A DNA stretch of 64,000 bases from Pseudomonas sp. B21-023 (GCF_024749165.1 NZ_CP087190.1:5615501-5679500); one strand, 5' to 3'; shown: positions 49,857-58,979, counted from the first letter of the stretch. Translations and numbers: made by a program. Notes: generated by a model from the letters alone, not told the origin.

Positions 49857-50728
49857 GGGCGTTGGTCCTCGATGATCGACACCGTGGCGGTACGCCCAGC
49901 GATCATGCGAAAGTCCGCCGGCACTTCATCGAAGGTGATGCGTACCGGGATCCGCTGGGCCAGGCGCACCCAACTGAACGCCGGGTTGACGTTGGGCAGC
50001 AGGTTGGCGCCGCTGCTGCGGTCGCGGTCCTCGATACCGGCGGAGAGGCTCTGCACCCGGCCGCGCAGGCGGGTGGGGTCGCCCATCACACGGATATCCA
50101 CGGCGTCGCCGATATGGATCCCGCCCAGCTTGGTTTCCTCGAAGTAGCCATCGACGTGGTACGAGGCACTGTCGACCACCGACAACACCGGGCGCCCGGC
50201 GCTGACGAACTCGTGGGCGCGCGGGGCGCGGTCGTTGAGGTAGCCGTCCACCGGGCTACGCACCACCGAGCGATCGAGATTGAGCTGGGCCACATCCACC
50301 TGCACCTGGGCCTCACTCACCGCCGAGCGGGCGCGGGCCTCGCGGGACTGGCTCTCTTCAAGCTGCTCGGCCGCCACCAGGTTGCCCAGCTTGCGGTTGC
50401 GCTGGGCCTCGCGGGAGGCCTGGGCCAGGGTTTCCTGGCGCTCGGCCAGGGTTGCCTTGGCCTGGCGCAGGGCCAGGGTGAAACGGTCCTGGTCGATGGT
50501 GAACAGCACGTCACCGCGCTTGATGGTCTGGTTGTCGCGCACCTCGACCTGCTGGATCAGCCCGGAAACATCCGGGGCGATCTGGATCACGTCAGCGCGG
50601 ATATGACCGTCGCGGGTCCAGGGGGCGAACATGTAGTACACCACCATCTGCCACACGAGCACGGCGGCGAAGGTCACTACCAGCAAGGTCAGGACCACGC
50701 GGCCCAGGGTCAGCAAAGGTTTTTTCAT
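49853..50728 (-). CDS. HlyD-family periplasmic adaptor (AaeA-like)
   Basis: 291 residues with one N-terminal membrane anchor (VVLTLLVVTFAAVLVWQMVVY), lipoyl halves around PDVSGLIQQVEVRDNQTIKRGDVLF and VRSPVDGYLNDRAPRAHEFV, and a beta-barrel part. Pairs with the FUSC pump and OprM channel. ATG 50728 (MKKPLLTLGR) overlaps the DUF1656 stop as ATGA. Confidence 0.9.
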   Translation of the reverse strand: MKKPLLTLGRVVLTLLVVTFAAVLVWQMVVYYMFAPWTRDGHIRADVIQIAPDVSGLIQQVEVRDNQTIKRGDVLFTIDQDRFTLALRQAKATLAERQETLAQASREAQRNRKLGNLVAAEQLEESQSREARARSAVSEAQVQVDVAQLNLDRSVVRSPVDGYLNDRAPRAHEFVSAGRPVLSVVDSASYHVDGYFEETKLGGIHIGDAVDIRVMGDPTRLRGRVQSLSAGIEDRDRSSGANLLPNVNPAFSWVRLAQRIPVRITFDEVPADFRMIAGRTATVSIIEDQRP

Positions 50729-50937
50729 GGCAGCATCAGGCTTCGGCAAAAGTGGTCCACCGCGCCAAGCAGCACGGCATACAGGGCAACGTTGAACAGC
50801 GCCCGGTGCCAGACCAGGCGGTAGAAATGCAGGCGCACCAGCACCGCGTGCACCCCCAGGTACAACAGGTAGGTGCCAAACATCATCACCAGCAGCGTGG
50901 GCAGGAACACCCCGCTGATATCCAGTTCACCGATCAC
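50725..50937 (-). CDS. DUF1656 small membrane protein (AaeX-like)
   Basis: 70 residues, two transmembrane segments (FLPTLLVMMFGTYLLYLGV and FNVALYAVLLGAVDHF). DUF1656 genes sit between FUSC and HlyD partners in aromatic-acid efflux operons; the protein has no proven activity. Overlaps both neighbours by four bases. Confidence 0.88.
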   Translation of the reverse strand: MIGELDISGVFLPTLLVMMFGTYLLYLGVHAVLVRLHFYRLVWHRALFNVALYAVLLGAVDHFCRSLMLP

Positions 50938-53021
50938 AGGGGTGCTCCGTCGAGGCCCGGGGGCAGTTGCGTTTGTTCGGCGGGCTCGAGCATCACCTCG
51001 ACACCTGGCAGCAGCGCCAGGCGCAAACCGGCCAGGGCGTGCAGCAGGTGGGTGCGGGCATCGCCCCGCTCGTAAAGCTCATCGAGGTTCAGCGCCTGGC
51101 GCGCGCGCTCCATGTTGCGCAGCAGTGCCGCCGGGGCATGCAGGCGCTCGCCGGCGCGCAGGCAGGCGGCGTAGTGCGCGCCGACTTCCTCGATCACCGT
51201 CTGCAGGCGCTCGCGAGCCTGGGCGCCGGCGCGGGGCATGTAGGCCAGCAGGTCGAGCAGGTTCAGGCCCACGCGCAGGTCGCGCAGGGCCACGCCGCTG
51301 TCCTGGCCGGTCTGCGACAGGCGTGGCAGGTGCTGCATCAGGCGGTCGAGCATCTGCACCCCGACCTGGCGGTGCTCGGCCAGGGTGGCCGGCGCGGTCA
51401 TCTCGACGATGTCGCGCCAGGCGAAGCGGGTCATGCGCTTGGCCGCCAGCTCCACGCCGAACGGGCGTACCACCAGGGTCCAGATAAAAGCGAACAGCAG
51501 CCCCACGGGGCCGGCCAGGTTGGAATTGAGGAATGTGAAGAAGTCGGCGTCGTAGGCGCCCTGGATGCTGATGAAGGTCGAGGTGTTGACGATGGTCAGC
51601 AAGGTGCCAAGGTAGAAACGCGGCTGCACGGTCAGGGTGCCGACGCAGATGAACGGCACGGCGAAGGCCAGCACCAGCATGGCGAAGTCGTGCAGGTTGG
51701 GCAGCACCAGGAACAGATACAGGCTAGAGAAGATCACCGACATCAGGGTCCAGAAGAAGAACCGGTAGATCTGCGGCGCCGGGTCGTCCATGGCGGCGAA
51801 GAAACTGCACGACACGGCGGCGAGGATCACCGCGCTGGCGCCGTCGTTCCAGCCCAGGCCGATCCACAGGCCGCAGGCGACGACGATCGCGGTGACCGTG
51901 GAAAACACCGAGTAGAGCATCAGGCCGCGGTCGAAGAACGGTGTCAGCCGGCCCAGGCGCCAGTGACGGTAGACCGCGCGCCAGGGCGTGGCATCGTCCT
52001 TGCGCAGGGCGTGCTGCAGGCTGCAGCAGTCCTGCCAGAGGTCGGCCCATTCGGTCAGGCGATAGAGGGCGTTGGACAGCAGCAGCTCAGAGCGCTGGTC
52101 GAGGGCGGCGGCGCCCGGCTGCAGGCGGTCGATCTGCTCGTGCAGGGCGGTCCAGCGTGCCACCGAGGCGCTGTCGGCGGTGCCTTCGAGCCATTCACGG
52201 GCGCTGCCCAGCACCGGTTGTAGCAGCGCGAACTGCGCCGGGGCGCGACCTTCAAGGGCGATCAGGGCATCGTCGAGCGCGTCGATCACCGGCAGCAGAT
52301 GGATCATCCGCCCGCGCAATTCGCGGGCGTTCTTCAAGGTATGCGGGCCGGCGCCTTCATGGCCGAGCTGGCCGATCATCAGCTCCAGCGAGTTGAAGGT
52401 GGCGACCATCGCGCCACGCATGCCGCCGACCTTGTCGGCGCCGGCTTCGCGGGCCAGGTAGGTGTCGCAGTAGCGGATCGCCTCGCCGAACCAGCTGCCG
52501 GTGGCGCCGACCACCACGGGCGCCAGCCGGCGCGGCCAGAACACCGCGCCAACCACCGCCGCACAGACGATCCCCAGGCAGATTTCCTGGGCCCGGGACG
52601 AGGCCACGTCGAACACTGCCAGCGGGTTGTCGACCACCGCCAGGGCGATCATCGGCAGGGTGTAGCCGGCCAGCATCAGCACGTAGTTGTTGGCCGTGCG
52701 CAAGTTCAGCGAGAGGAACAGCAACGTGCCGGTCCACAGGGCGATGGCGATGCTCAGCAGCAGCGGGGATTGCACCAGCGGCGGCACCAGCAGGATTGCC
52801 CCACCTGCGCCCAGCAGGGTGCCCAGGGCGCGATACAGCGCCTTGGAGGTGGTCGGGCCGAGGAATGGGCTGGAGACGATATAGACCGTGGCCATGGCCC
52901 AGTACGGGCGTGGCAGCTGCATCAGCAGGGCGATATACAGGGCAATCATCGATGCGGCGAAGGTGCGCACGCCGTAGAACCAGTCGCGGGCCGGCGGGAC
53001 CGAGCTGAAGAAACCATTCAT
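50934..53021 (-). CDS. FUSC-family inner-membrane transporter (AaeB-like)
   Basis: 695 residues. An N-terminal FUSC block of about six transmembrane segments (WFYGVRTFAASMIALYIALL, YWAMATVYIVSSPFLGPTTS), a soluble central region and a second membrane block (LMLYSVFSTVTAIVVACGLWIGLGWNDGASAVILAA). AaeB exports hydroxylated aromatic acids in E. coli; here the substrate is unknown. It overlaps the marR stop and the DUF1656 start by four bases each. Confidence 0.9.
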   Translation of the reverse strand: MNGFFSSVPPARDWFYGVRTFAASMIALYIALLMQLPRPYWAMATVYIVSSPFLGPTTSKALYRALGTLLGAGGAILLVPPLVQSPLLLSIAIALWTGTLLFLSLNLRTANNYVLMLAGYTLPMIALAVVDNPLAVFDVASSRAQEICLGIVCAAVVGAVFWPRRLAPVVVGATGSWFGEAIRYCDTYLAREAGADKVGGMRGAMVATFNSLELMIGQLGHEGAGPHTLKNARELRGRMIHLLPVIDALDDALIALEGRAPAQFALLQPVLGSAREWLEGTADSASVARWTALHEQIDRLQPGAAALDQRSELLLSNALYRLTEWADLWQDCCSLQHALRKDDATPWRAVYRHWRLGRLTPFFDRGLMLYSVFSTVTAIVVACGLWIGLGWNDGASAVILAAVSCSFFAAMDDPAPQIYRFFFWTLMSVIFSSLYLFLVLPNLHDFAMLVLAFAVPFICVGTLTVQPRFYLGTLLTIVNTSTFISIQGAYDADFFTFLNSNLAGPVGLLFAFIWTLVVRPFGVELAAKRMTRFAWRDIVEMTAPATLAEHRQVGVQMLDRLMQHLPRLSQTGQDSGVALRDLRVGLNLLDLLAYMPRAGAQARERLQTVIEEVGAHYAACLRAGERLHAPAALLRNMERARQALNLDELYERGDARTHLLHALAGLRLALLPGVEVMLEPAEQTQLPPGLDGAPL

Positions 53022-53455
53022 GGCTGCAGGCCTGCCTGTTCGAAGGCATGGATGACCCGCAAGGTGGCCTCCAGGTCGGCCTGGTCGATGCCTCCAAGCA
53101 CCTCACGACGCAGGCGTACCAGCTCGCCTTCGATGGACTCGGCCAGGGCGCGGCCCTCGACGGTCAGGCTCAGCGCCTTGGCACGACGGTCCAGAGGGTC
53201 CTCGCTGCGGCATACCAGGCCAGCCTTGCACAGTTGGTCGAGCAGGCGCACCAGCGACGGGCTTTCCAACCCGGCCGCCTGGGCCACCGCCACCTGATGC
53301 ACGCCATCGCCCAGGCGCACGATCATCAGCAAGGGGACGGCGCAGGCTTCGGAAATGCCATAGCCGGTCAGGGCGCCCTGACACAGGCGGCGCCAGTGGC
53401 GGGCAGCCACAACCATGCCGCTGCTGATCTTCAGGTGCAGTGCGTCGAGGGACAT
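53018..53455 (-). CDS. MarR-family regulator of the efflux operon
   Basis: 145 residues with a winged-helix MarR core (VHQVAVAQAAGLESPSLVRLLDQLCKAGLVCRSEDPLDRRAKALSLT). First gene of the five-gene operon, so it likely represses its own message. I chose ATG 53455 (MSLDALHLK) because the palindrome at 53475-53490 and a TATATT at 53492-53497 place the promoter over the alternative ATG at 53476. Neither start has a good ribosome site. The ligand is probably an aromatic acid (inference). Confidence 0.82.
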   Translation of the reverse strand: MSLDALHLKISSGMVVAARHWRRLCQGALTGYGISEACAVPLLMIVRLGDGVHQVAVAQAAGLESPSLVRLLDQLCKAGLVCRSEDPLDRRAKALSLTVEGRALAESIEGELVRLRREVLGGIDQADLEATLRVIHAFEQAGLQP

Positions 53456-53474
53456 GTGAGAACCGAGGATATTC

Positions 53475-53490
53475 ATAGTTTGCTAACTAT
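53475..53490. promoter_or_regulatory. Candidate MarR operator
   Basis: ATAGTT-TGCT-AACTAT is a perfect 6-4-6 palindrome directly in front of marR and next to a TATATT -10 element, the usual place of a MarR autoregulatory site. Confidence 0.55.
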
Positions 53491-53582
53491 CAATATACGC
53501 CCTGCCCTCCCCCTGTCGTCAACCGCAGGTGACGGAGGGAAAAGATGAAAGGTTGTTCATGATCCCTGCAGGCACGCTGCGC

Positions 53583-54395
53583 TCAAGGCTGGATCTGGTC
53601 TTCCAGCTTCATGGTCAGCGCCAGCGTGCTGCCCAGCTGGATCGCCTGGTCGCGCCAGCCGAGGTAGCGCGCCGCGTCGCGGCTGCTGAAATGCACCGCC
53701 AGCTCCTCGGCGGCCTGCATCACCCCGGTCGCCGCCGCCAGTTCCAGCCAGTACAGGCCGGCCTTGGTGTCAGCCTCCACATACACGCCATGCAGCAAGC
53801 GGTAGCCCACCTCGAAGCGGCAGCGCTTCTCGCCACGCTCGGCGCCGCGCAGGAACCATTGGTAGGCCTCGAGCGGATCGACCTGCCACACCTGGTCGCC
53901 CTCGCACACCTCCTCCTCGTACAGATCGCCCAGCGCCGCGGCGGCATGCACCATGCCCCGCTCGAAAGCATGGCCGTAGTATTCGGCCGCATTGACGTAG
54001 GAAACATCGACGCCCTTGCCGAAGTACTGCTGCTGCCCAAGGTTGAACCAGGCCGCAGCATTGCCCTGCAACGCCGCCATGCGCAACAGGTGCCCCGCCA
54101 GCACCGTGTCGCCGCGCCAGTATTTGCCATTGAGCCAGATCCAGCCCAGGTCATTGAGCGCCGCGACATTGCCCAGCAGGGCCTGGCGGCAGAGGTCGTG
54201 ATAGACCGCCTGCAGGTCGACTGCCTCGTCCAGGCGGTCGATCAGGCCAAAGCGCTCGCCGCTCAGGGCCTGCTGGGCGGGCATGCCCACCCCGGCGAAC
54301 AGCCGGTGGCGCTGCCCGGGGCGGGCCGGCGCCGGAACGATCCGCTCGGGTAGAAGCCGGGCAAGCAGCGAATGGATATTGCTGGCGGCAGACAT
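53583..54395 (-). CDS. Sel1-repeat (TPR-like) protein
   Basis: 270 residues with several Sel1-like repeats (ALNDLGWIWLNGKYWRGDTVLAGHLLRMAALQ; AAWFNLGQQQYFGKGVDVSYVNAAEYYGHAFERG; CRFEVGYRLLHGVYVEADTKAGLYWLELAA). Such repeats mediate protein contacts. No signal peptide is seen. Start ATG 54395 (MSAASNIHSL) with GAGG just upstream; earlier in-frame Met codons are less likely. No functional neighbour is evident. Confidence 0.75.
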   Translation of the reverse strand: MSAASNIHSLLARLLPERIVPAPARPGQRHRLFAGVGMPAQQALSGERFGLIDRLDEAVDLQAVYHDLCRQALLGNVAALNDLGWIWLNGKYWRGDTVLAGHLLRMAALQGNAAAWFNLGQQQYFGKGVDVSYVNAAEYYGHAFERGMVHAAAALGDLYEEEVCEGDQVWQVDPLEAYQWFLRGAERGEKRCRFEVGYRLLHGVYVEADTKAGLYWLELAAATGVMQAAEELAVHFSSRDAARYLGWRDQAIQLGSTLALTMKLEDQIQP

Positions 54396-54601
54396 GTTCA
54401 TCCTCATTGAACGACCCACAGCTCCAACCTCCACTGTGGTGAGGCGTGATTCTGCGCGATGCCACGACAAAACCTGTCGCGAACGAATTGATCCCAGGCA
54501 ACCAATTGCATCTTCCTTGATCTGAGCAGGCTGTGGCCAATTGCCATGCCCTGCCCGTGCCGCCATCCTATGCCGGCAAGCCTAGACAAGGACGTTTCCT
54601 T

Positions 54602-55159
54602 TTGCCGTTCGCCACCACCCGCGCCACCCTCAGCCGCCAATGGGCATTGCTGCGCCAGCTACCCAGCCGCTCTCCCGGGATCACCAGTGCCGAACTGGTG
54701 TGGCGCCTGCGTGACGTGGGCTTCAATGTCAGCAAGCGCACGGTCGAGCGCGACCTCAACGAGCTGTCGCTGATCTTTCCGCTGGAGCGCAATGACAAGA
54801 GCATCCCGTTCGGCTGGCACTGGTCAGCCAACGCCGGCGGCGAGTTGCGTGGGAACTTCGACCTGCAGGGGTATTTGCGCGGCGATACGTTGCAGCCTGG
54901 CCAAGGGGAAGGCATCGAACTGCAGGCGTGGATCAGCGACTTGCTCGCTCGCCGTCTGCGCGAGACGCCGCTGACCGCGGACATGCAGTTGACCGCGCTG
55001 GATCAGGGGCACCGATTACGGGCAACCGTGGCGGATGGCTGGCCCTTGCGCTGGTGGTTGCTGAGCCAGGGGGATGGGCTGGTGGTGGAAGCGCCGCAGG
55101 CATTGCGCGAGGAGATTGCGCGGACATTGGCCAGCGCAGCGGCTAAGTATCGGGACTAG
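54602..55159 (+). CDS. Small HTH-WCX regulator, WYL domain apparently absent
   Basis: 185 residues. An N-terminal winged helix (SAELVWRLRDVGFNVSKRTVERDLNELS near 28-55) is joined by KSIPFGWHWSANAG to a C-terminal part resembling the WCX domain of WYL regulators (LQLTALDQGHRLRATVADGWPLRWWLLSQGDGLVVEAPQALREEI). The WYL core between them is not visible. I chose TTG 54602 with AAGGA nine bases upstream; a GTG at 54533 is an alternative start. The product may be a natural short form or a deletion derivative. Confidence 0.65.
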   Translation: MPFATTRATLSRQWALLRQLPSRSPGITSAELVWRLRDVGFNVSKRTVERDLNELSLIFPLERNDKSIPFGWHWSANAGGELRGNFDLQGYLRGDTLQPGQGEGIELQAWISDLLARRLRETPLTADMQLTALDQGHRLRATVADGWPLRWWLLSQGDGLVVEAPQALREEIARTLASAAAKYRD

Positions 55160-55185
55160 ACCCCGATTTCGCCGCTGGCTGATCT

Positions 55186-55278
55186 GGCCTCTCGCCGGCA
55201 AGCCGGCTCCCCACACCGACCGTGCGGCCCTCAAGTCTTGCGCCATACCTGTGGGAGCCGGCTTGCCGGCGAGAGGCC
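55186..55278. repeat. REP inverted pair, GCCGGCAAGCCGGCTCC type
   Basis: GGCCTCTCGCCGGCAAGCCG (55186 on) faces CGGCTTGCCGGCGAGAGGCC, two almost perfect arms about 45 bases apart. Between the HTH-WCX gene and the convergent ABC permease. Confidence 0.85.
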
Positions 55279-55293
55279 GGTACAGGCAACACA

Positions 55294-56157
55294 CTAGCGC
55301 TGCATCCCCCAGCGCCGAACGGTCAGCCGTTCGAGGGTGTTGAATACCAGACCCTCCACCAACAGGCCGATCAGGATCACCACCGCCAGCCCGGCGAACA
55401 CCTTGTCGGTGTACAACTCGTTGCGGTTCTGGAAGATGTACCAGCCAAGCCCGCCTTTGCCACTGCTGGCGCCAAACACAAGTTCGGCGGCGATCAGCGT
55501 GCGCCAGGCGAAGGCCCAGCCAATCTTCAGCCCCGACAGGATCGACGGCAGCGCCGCTGGCACCAGAATGTGCACCACCAGACGCAGGCCGCGCAGCCCG
55601 TAGTTGCGCCCGGCCATGCGCAGGGTCTCGGACACACCGAGAAAGCCTGCGTAGGTGTTCAGCGCCAGCGCCCATAGCACCGAGTGCACCAGCACGAAGA
55701 TCAGGCTGTTGTCGCCCAGGCCGAACCAGAGCAAGGCCAGCGGCAGCAGGGCTATGGCCGGCAGCGGGTTGAACATCGAGGTCAGCGTGCCCAGCAGGTC
55801 GCGCCCCAGCTGCGTCGAGACGGCCAGACTGGTCAGGCCGAATGCCAGGACGATGCCCAGCACATAGCCCTTGAGCAGCACCACCAGCGAAACGCCGACC
55901 TTGGCTGGCAGCTCGCCGCTGAGCAGCCCGTCCCACAATGCGCTGGAGGTCTGCAGGAAGCCCGGCAGCAGCAGGTCGTTGCCGGTGTAGCGAGCCACCG
56001 CCTCCCAGGCCGCCGCGAGCAGTATCAGGATCACAGCCTTGCGCAGCCAACCCTGTTGCCACAACCGTTGCACCAGCGGCAGCGCGCGTTCCAGCGGCAC
56101 TCCGGGCAGGGGTTGCAACAGCACTTCGTATTCCTGGCGTACAGGTGTCGTGGTCAT
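55294..56157 (-). CDS. NitT/TauT-type ABC transporter permease
   Basis: 287 residues with six or so transmembrane segments and the coupling loop MAGRNYGLRGLRLVVHILVPAALPSI near 184-209. Belongs to the sulfonate/nitrate/taurine group. Last gene of the second tau-like operon, 14 bases after the ATPase gene. Substrate unknown. Confidence 0.88.
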   Translation of the reverse strand: MTTTPVRQEYEVLLQPLPGVPLERALPLVQRLWQQGWLRKAVILILLAAAWEAVARYTGNDLLLPGFLQTSSALWDGLLSGELPAKVGVSLVVLLKGYVLGIVLAFGLTSLAVSTQLGRDLLGTLTSMFNPLPAIALLPLALLWFGLGDNSLIFVLVHSVLWALALNTYAGFLGVSETLRMAGRNYGLRGLRLVVHILVPAALPSILSGLKIGWAFAWRTLIAAELVFGASSGKGGLGWYIFQNRNELYTDKVFAGLAVVILIGLLVEGLVFNTLERLTVRRWGMQR

Positions 56158-56171
56158 GTAATGGCTCCTGT

Positions 56172-57035
56172 TCAGTAGGCAATACGGATATCGTTGAAAC
56201 CCAGATCACCCGCGTTTTGCGGGGCGTCGGCCTCGTCGAACAGCAACCGGTGGATGCGTCGGGCACTGGCCTGGAAGTCGCTGGCGCCGAGGCTGCCGAG
56301 GTCGTACTGATGGCTGTGCACCTCGGCCCGCACGCGCCCGGGATGCGGCGACAACAGCAGGATGCGGTTGCCCACCACCAGCGCCTCTTCGATGGAATGG
56401 GTGACGAACAACAGGGTGAAACGCACCTCTTCCCACAGCAGCAGCAGTTCCTCCTGCATCTTGCGCCGGGTGAGCGCATCGAGCGCGGCGAACGGCTCGT
56501 CCATCAGCAGGATCTTCGGTTGCGTGGCCAGTGCCCGGGCGATGGCCACGCGGGCTTTCATGCCGCCGGACAAGGTATGGGGGTATGCGTCGGCGAAGGC
56601 GGCCAGGCCGACCTTCTCCAGGTAATGCAGCGCCCGCTCTTCGGCCTCGGCGCGCTTGAGCTGGCCGGACACCAGCAACGGGAACATCACGTTCTGCTTC
56701 ACCGTTTTCCAGGGCGGCAGCTGGTCGAATTCCTGGAACACCACGATGCGGTCGGGCCCAGGGCTGCGTACCGGCTGGCCCTGCAGCAGGATCCGCCCTT
56801 CCCGGGGTTCGATGAAGCCAGCCACGGCCTTGAGCAAGGTGGACTTGCCGCAGCCGGACGGGCCGAGCAGGACGAAACGGTCGGCGCGGTCGACTTCGAA
56901 GCTGACTTGATGGGTGGCCCGCACCACGCGTTGGGCAGTGCGGTATTCGAGGCTCAGGTTGTCCACCGCCAGCAGCGGTGGCGTGGCGACACGGCTCAGG
57001 GTGCTGGCCGCGTGGCCTGGCAATGGGGCGGTCAT
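56172..57035 (-). CDS. NitT/TauT-type ABC transporter ATPase
   Basis: 287 residues: Walker A GPSGCGKST near 57, Q-loop VFQEFDQLPPWKTV, signature LSGGMKARVAIARALA, Walker B ILLMDEPFAALD. The signature reads LSGGM rather than LSGGQ. Six bases after the binding-protein gene. Partner of the adjacent permease. Confidence 0.9.
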   Translation of the reverse strand: MTAPLPGHAASTLSRVATPPLLAVDNLSLEYRTAQRVVRATHQVSFEVDRADRFVLLGPSGCGKSTLLKAVAGFIEPREGRILLQGQPVRSPGPDRIVVFQEFDQLPPWKTVKQNVMFPLLVSGQLKRAEAEERALHYLEKVGLAAFADAYPHTLSGGMKARVAIARALATQPKILLMDEPFAALDALTRRKMQEELLLLWEEVRFTLLFVTHSIEEALVVGNRILLLSPHPGRVRAEVHSHQYDLGSLGASDFQASARRIHRLLFDEADAPQNAGDLGFNDIRIAY

Positions 57036-57041
57036 TGGCGG

Positions 57042-58061
57042 TCAGCTCCCTTGCAGCGGGCGTTCATCCTGGAAGAAATAGTCCTTCCACGATTCGGGTT
57101 TGTGCTTGATCGCGCCGACCCGGTAGAGGAACTCGGCCAGCTTGTAGGTGTTCTTCGGAGTGACGGTGAATTCGTACTGCGGATTGTCGATCAGCTTGAT
57201 CAGCGCCTCGCGGTCGATCTTGGCCTTGGTCACGCGGATGTAGGTATCGGCCGCGGCGGCCTTGTCTTTCTGGGCGAAGTCGGCGGCTTCGGCAAGGGCA
57301 TCAACGAAGGCCTTGTAGGTCTTGGGATTGTCCTTGCGGAATTTCTCGGTGGCGAACAGCAGGGTCGGTGAGTTGGGCCCGAGCAGGTCGTAGCTGTTGA
57401 GCACCACGTGCACGTTCTTGTTGGCCAGTACCTGGTCCTGGAACGGCGGGTTGGAGAAGTGCCCGTTAAGCTCGGTGCCGCCGGCCAGCAAGGCCGCAGT
57501 GGCGTCCGGGTGCGGCACGGCCAGGGTGTACTTGTCCAGGCGGTTGTATTCCTTGTCGCCCCACTGCCGTGCGGCGGCATACTGCAGGAAGCGCGACTGC
57601 ACCGAAACCCCCACCGCTGGGACGGCGATACGATCTTTCTCGGAAATATCGGCGATGGTCTTCACATTGGGATTGCTGCTGACCAGGTAGTAGGGGAAGT
57701 TGCCCAGTGAGGCAACGGCCTTGACGTTCTGGCGGCCCTTGGTGCGATCCCACACGGTGAGCAGCGGCCCGACGCCGGCGCCGGCAATGTCCACCGAGCC
57801 GGACAGCAACGCGTCGTTGATCGCCGCGCCACCGGAGAGCTGGGCCCAGTCGACCTTGATGTCGAGACCCTGCTCCTTGCCGTGCTTCTCGATCAGTTGC
57901 TGGTCACGGACCACGTTGAGCAGCAGGTAGACGATGCCGAACTGCTCGGCGATGCGGATCTGCCCTTCGGCGTGAGCCACGGTGGGCGCCGCCAGACTGC
58001 CTAGACCCAAGCTGGCGCCCAGGCCGATACTTGCCGCCAGGCGGCTGATGGATTTGCGCAT
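57042..58061 (-). CDS. NitT/TauT-type periplasmic binding protein
   Basis: 339 residues with a signal peptide ending at TVAHA near residue 31. The NMT1-like chain contains QFGIVYLLLNVVRDQQLIEK and GSVDIAGAGVGPLLTVWDRTKG near 87-108, and PAVGVSVQSRFLQYAAARQWG. The substrate is not predictable; the neighbouring dioxygenase suggests an organosulfur or other aminoalkyl-type acid. 18 bases after the dioxygenase gene. Confidence 0.88.
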   Translation of the reverse strand: MRKSISRLAASIGLGASLGLGSLAAPTVAHAEGQIRIAEQFGIVYLLLNVVRDQQLIEKHGKEQGLDIKVDWAQLSGGAAINDALLSGSVDIAGAGVGPLLTVWDRTKGRQNVKAVASLGNFPYYLVSSNPNVKTIADISEKDRIAVPAVGVSVQSRFLQYAAARQWGDKEYNRLDKYTLAVPHPDATAALLAGGTELNGHFSNPPFQDQVLANKNVHVVLNSYDLLGPNSPTLLFATEKFRKDNPKTYKAFVDALAEAADFAQKDKAAAADTYIRVTKAKIDREALIKLIDNPQYEFTVTPKNTYKLAEFLYRVGAIKHKPESWKDYFFQDERPLQGS

Positions 58062-58079
58062 GGTGTATTTCCTCAGTCG

Positions 58080-58979
58080 TCAGAACGGGGCATCGCCCTG
58101 GATGGTGGTGCGGTACAGCTTGCGGCGCCGGTGCGCGGGGCAACCGGTGGCCAGGTGGATCAGCGAGCGGTTGTCCCAGAACACCAGGTCGTGGGGCTGC
58201 CATTGATGGCGGTAGATGTTCTGCTCCAGCACGCTCAGGGCGTACAGCTGTTGCAGCACGTCGCGGCTTTCGTCATCCGGCAGGCCGACGATACGGGTGG
58301 TGAAGCCTTCGCTGACGAACAGCGCCTTGCGGCCGTTCTCCGGATGAGTACGCACCACCGGGTGGATGACCTCCTGGACCTGGGCCAGTTGCTCGGCGGT
58401 CAGCGTCGGGCGCCAGTTGCCTTCGAACTTGGTCTCGGCGTAGCGGGCGGTATAGGAATGGGCGGCACTGCGGCCCTCGACGACCCGGCGCAGGGCGTCG
58501 GGCACCGCGTCCCAGGCCTTGTGCATGTCGGCGAACAAGGTGTCGCCGCCCTCGCTGGGCAGCTCCTGGGCGTGCAGCATCGAGCCCAGGCTCGGCAGTT
58601 CCTTGTACGACAGGTCCGAGTGCCAGAACTTGCCGGCGTCGCCCAGTCCGACGTTGCGGCCGTTCTCGACGATGTTGGACACGATCAGGATCTCGGGATG
58701 GCCGGTGAGCAGGAACTGCTTGAGCACATGGATCTGCAGTTCGCCGAACCGGCGGCTGAAGGCGATCTGTTGTTCAGGGGTGATGCGCTGGTCGCGAAAC
58801 ACCAGGACATGGTGGTCCAGGTGGGCGCGGTGAATGCGGATGAAATCCTCGGCATTGACCGGACGGCTCAGGTCGAGGCCGATGATCTCGGCGCCAACGG
58901 CGCCGGGGAACGAGCGGATGTCGAAGGTTTGCGGTTGGGCGCTGTCGATGGTCGACAAGGCGTTCGAGGCGGCTGGCAT
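58080..58979 (-). CDS. TauD/TfdA-family 2-oxoglutarate dioxygenase
   Basis: 299 residues. Iron ligands in KFWHSDLSY (His118/Asp120 or so) and the distal His in WDNRSLIHLATG; Arg in RRKLYRTTIQGDAPF binds 2-oxoglutarate. Only moderately similar to TauD in the same window (21668-22501), so a distinct substrate is likely. First gene of the second tau-like operon. An AT-rich leader lies upstream at 59101-59155. Confidence 0.88.
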   Translation of the reverse strand: MPAASNALSTIDSAQPQTFDIRSFPGAVGAEIIGLDLSRPVNAEDFIRIHRAHLDHHVLVFRDQRITPEQQIAFSRRFGELQIHVLKQFLLTGHPEILIVSNIVENGRNVGLGDAGKFWHSDLSYKELPSLGSMLHAQELPSEGGDTLFADMHKAWDAVPDALRRVVEGRSAAHSYTARYAETKFEGNWRPTLTAEQLAQVQEVIHPVVRTHPENGRKALFVSEGFTTRIVGLPDDESRDVLQQLYALSVLEQNIYRHQWQPHDLVFWDNRSLIHLATGCPAHRRRKLYRTTIQGDAPF

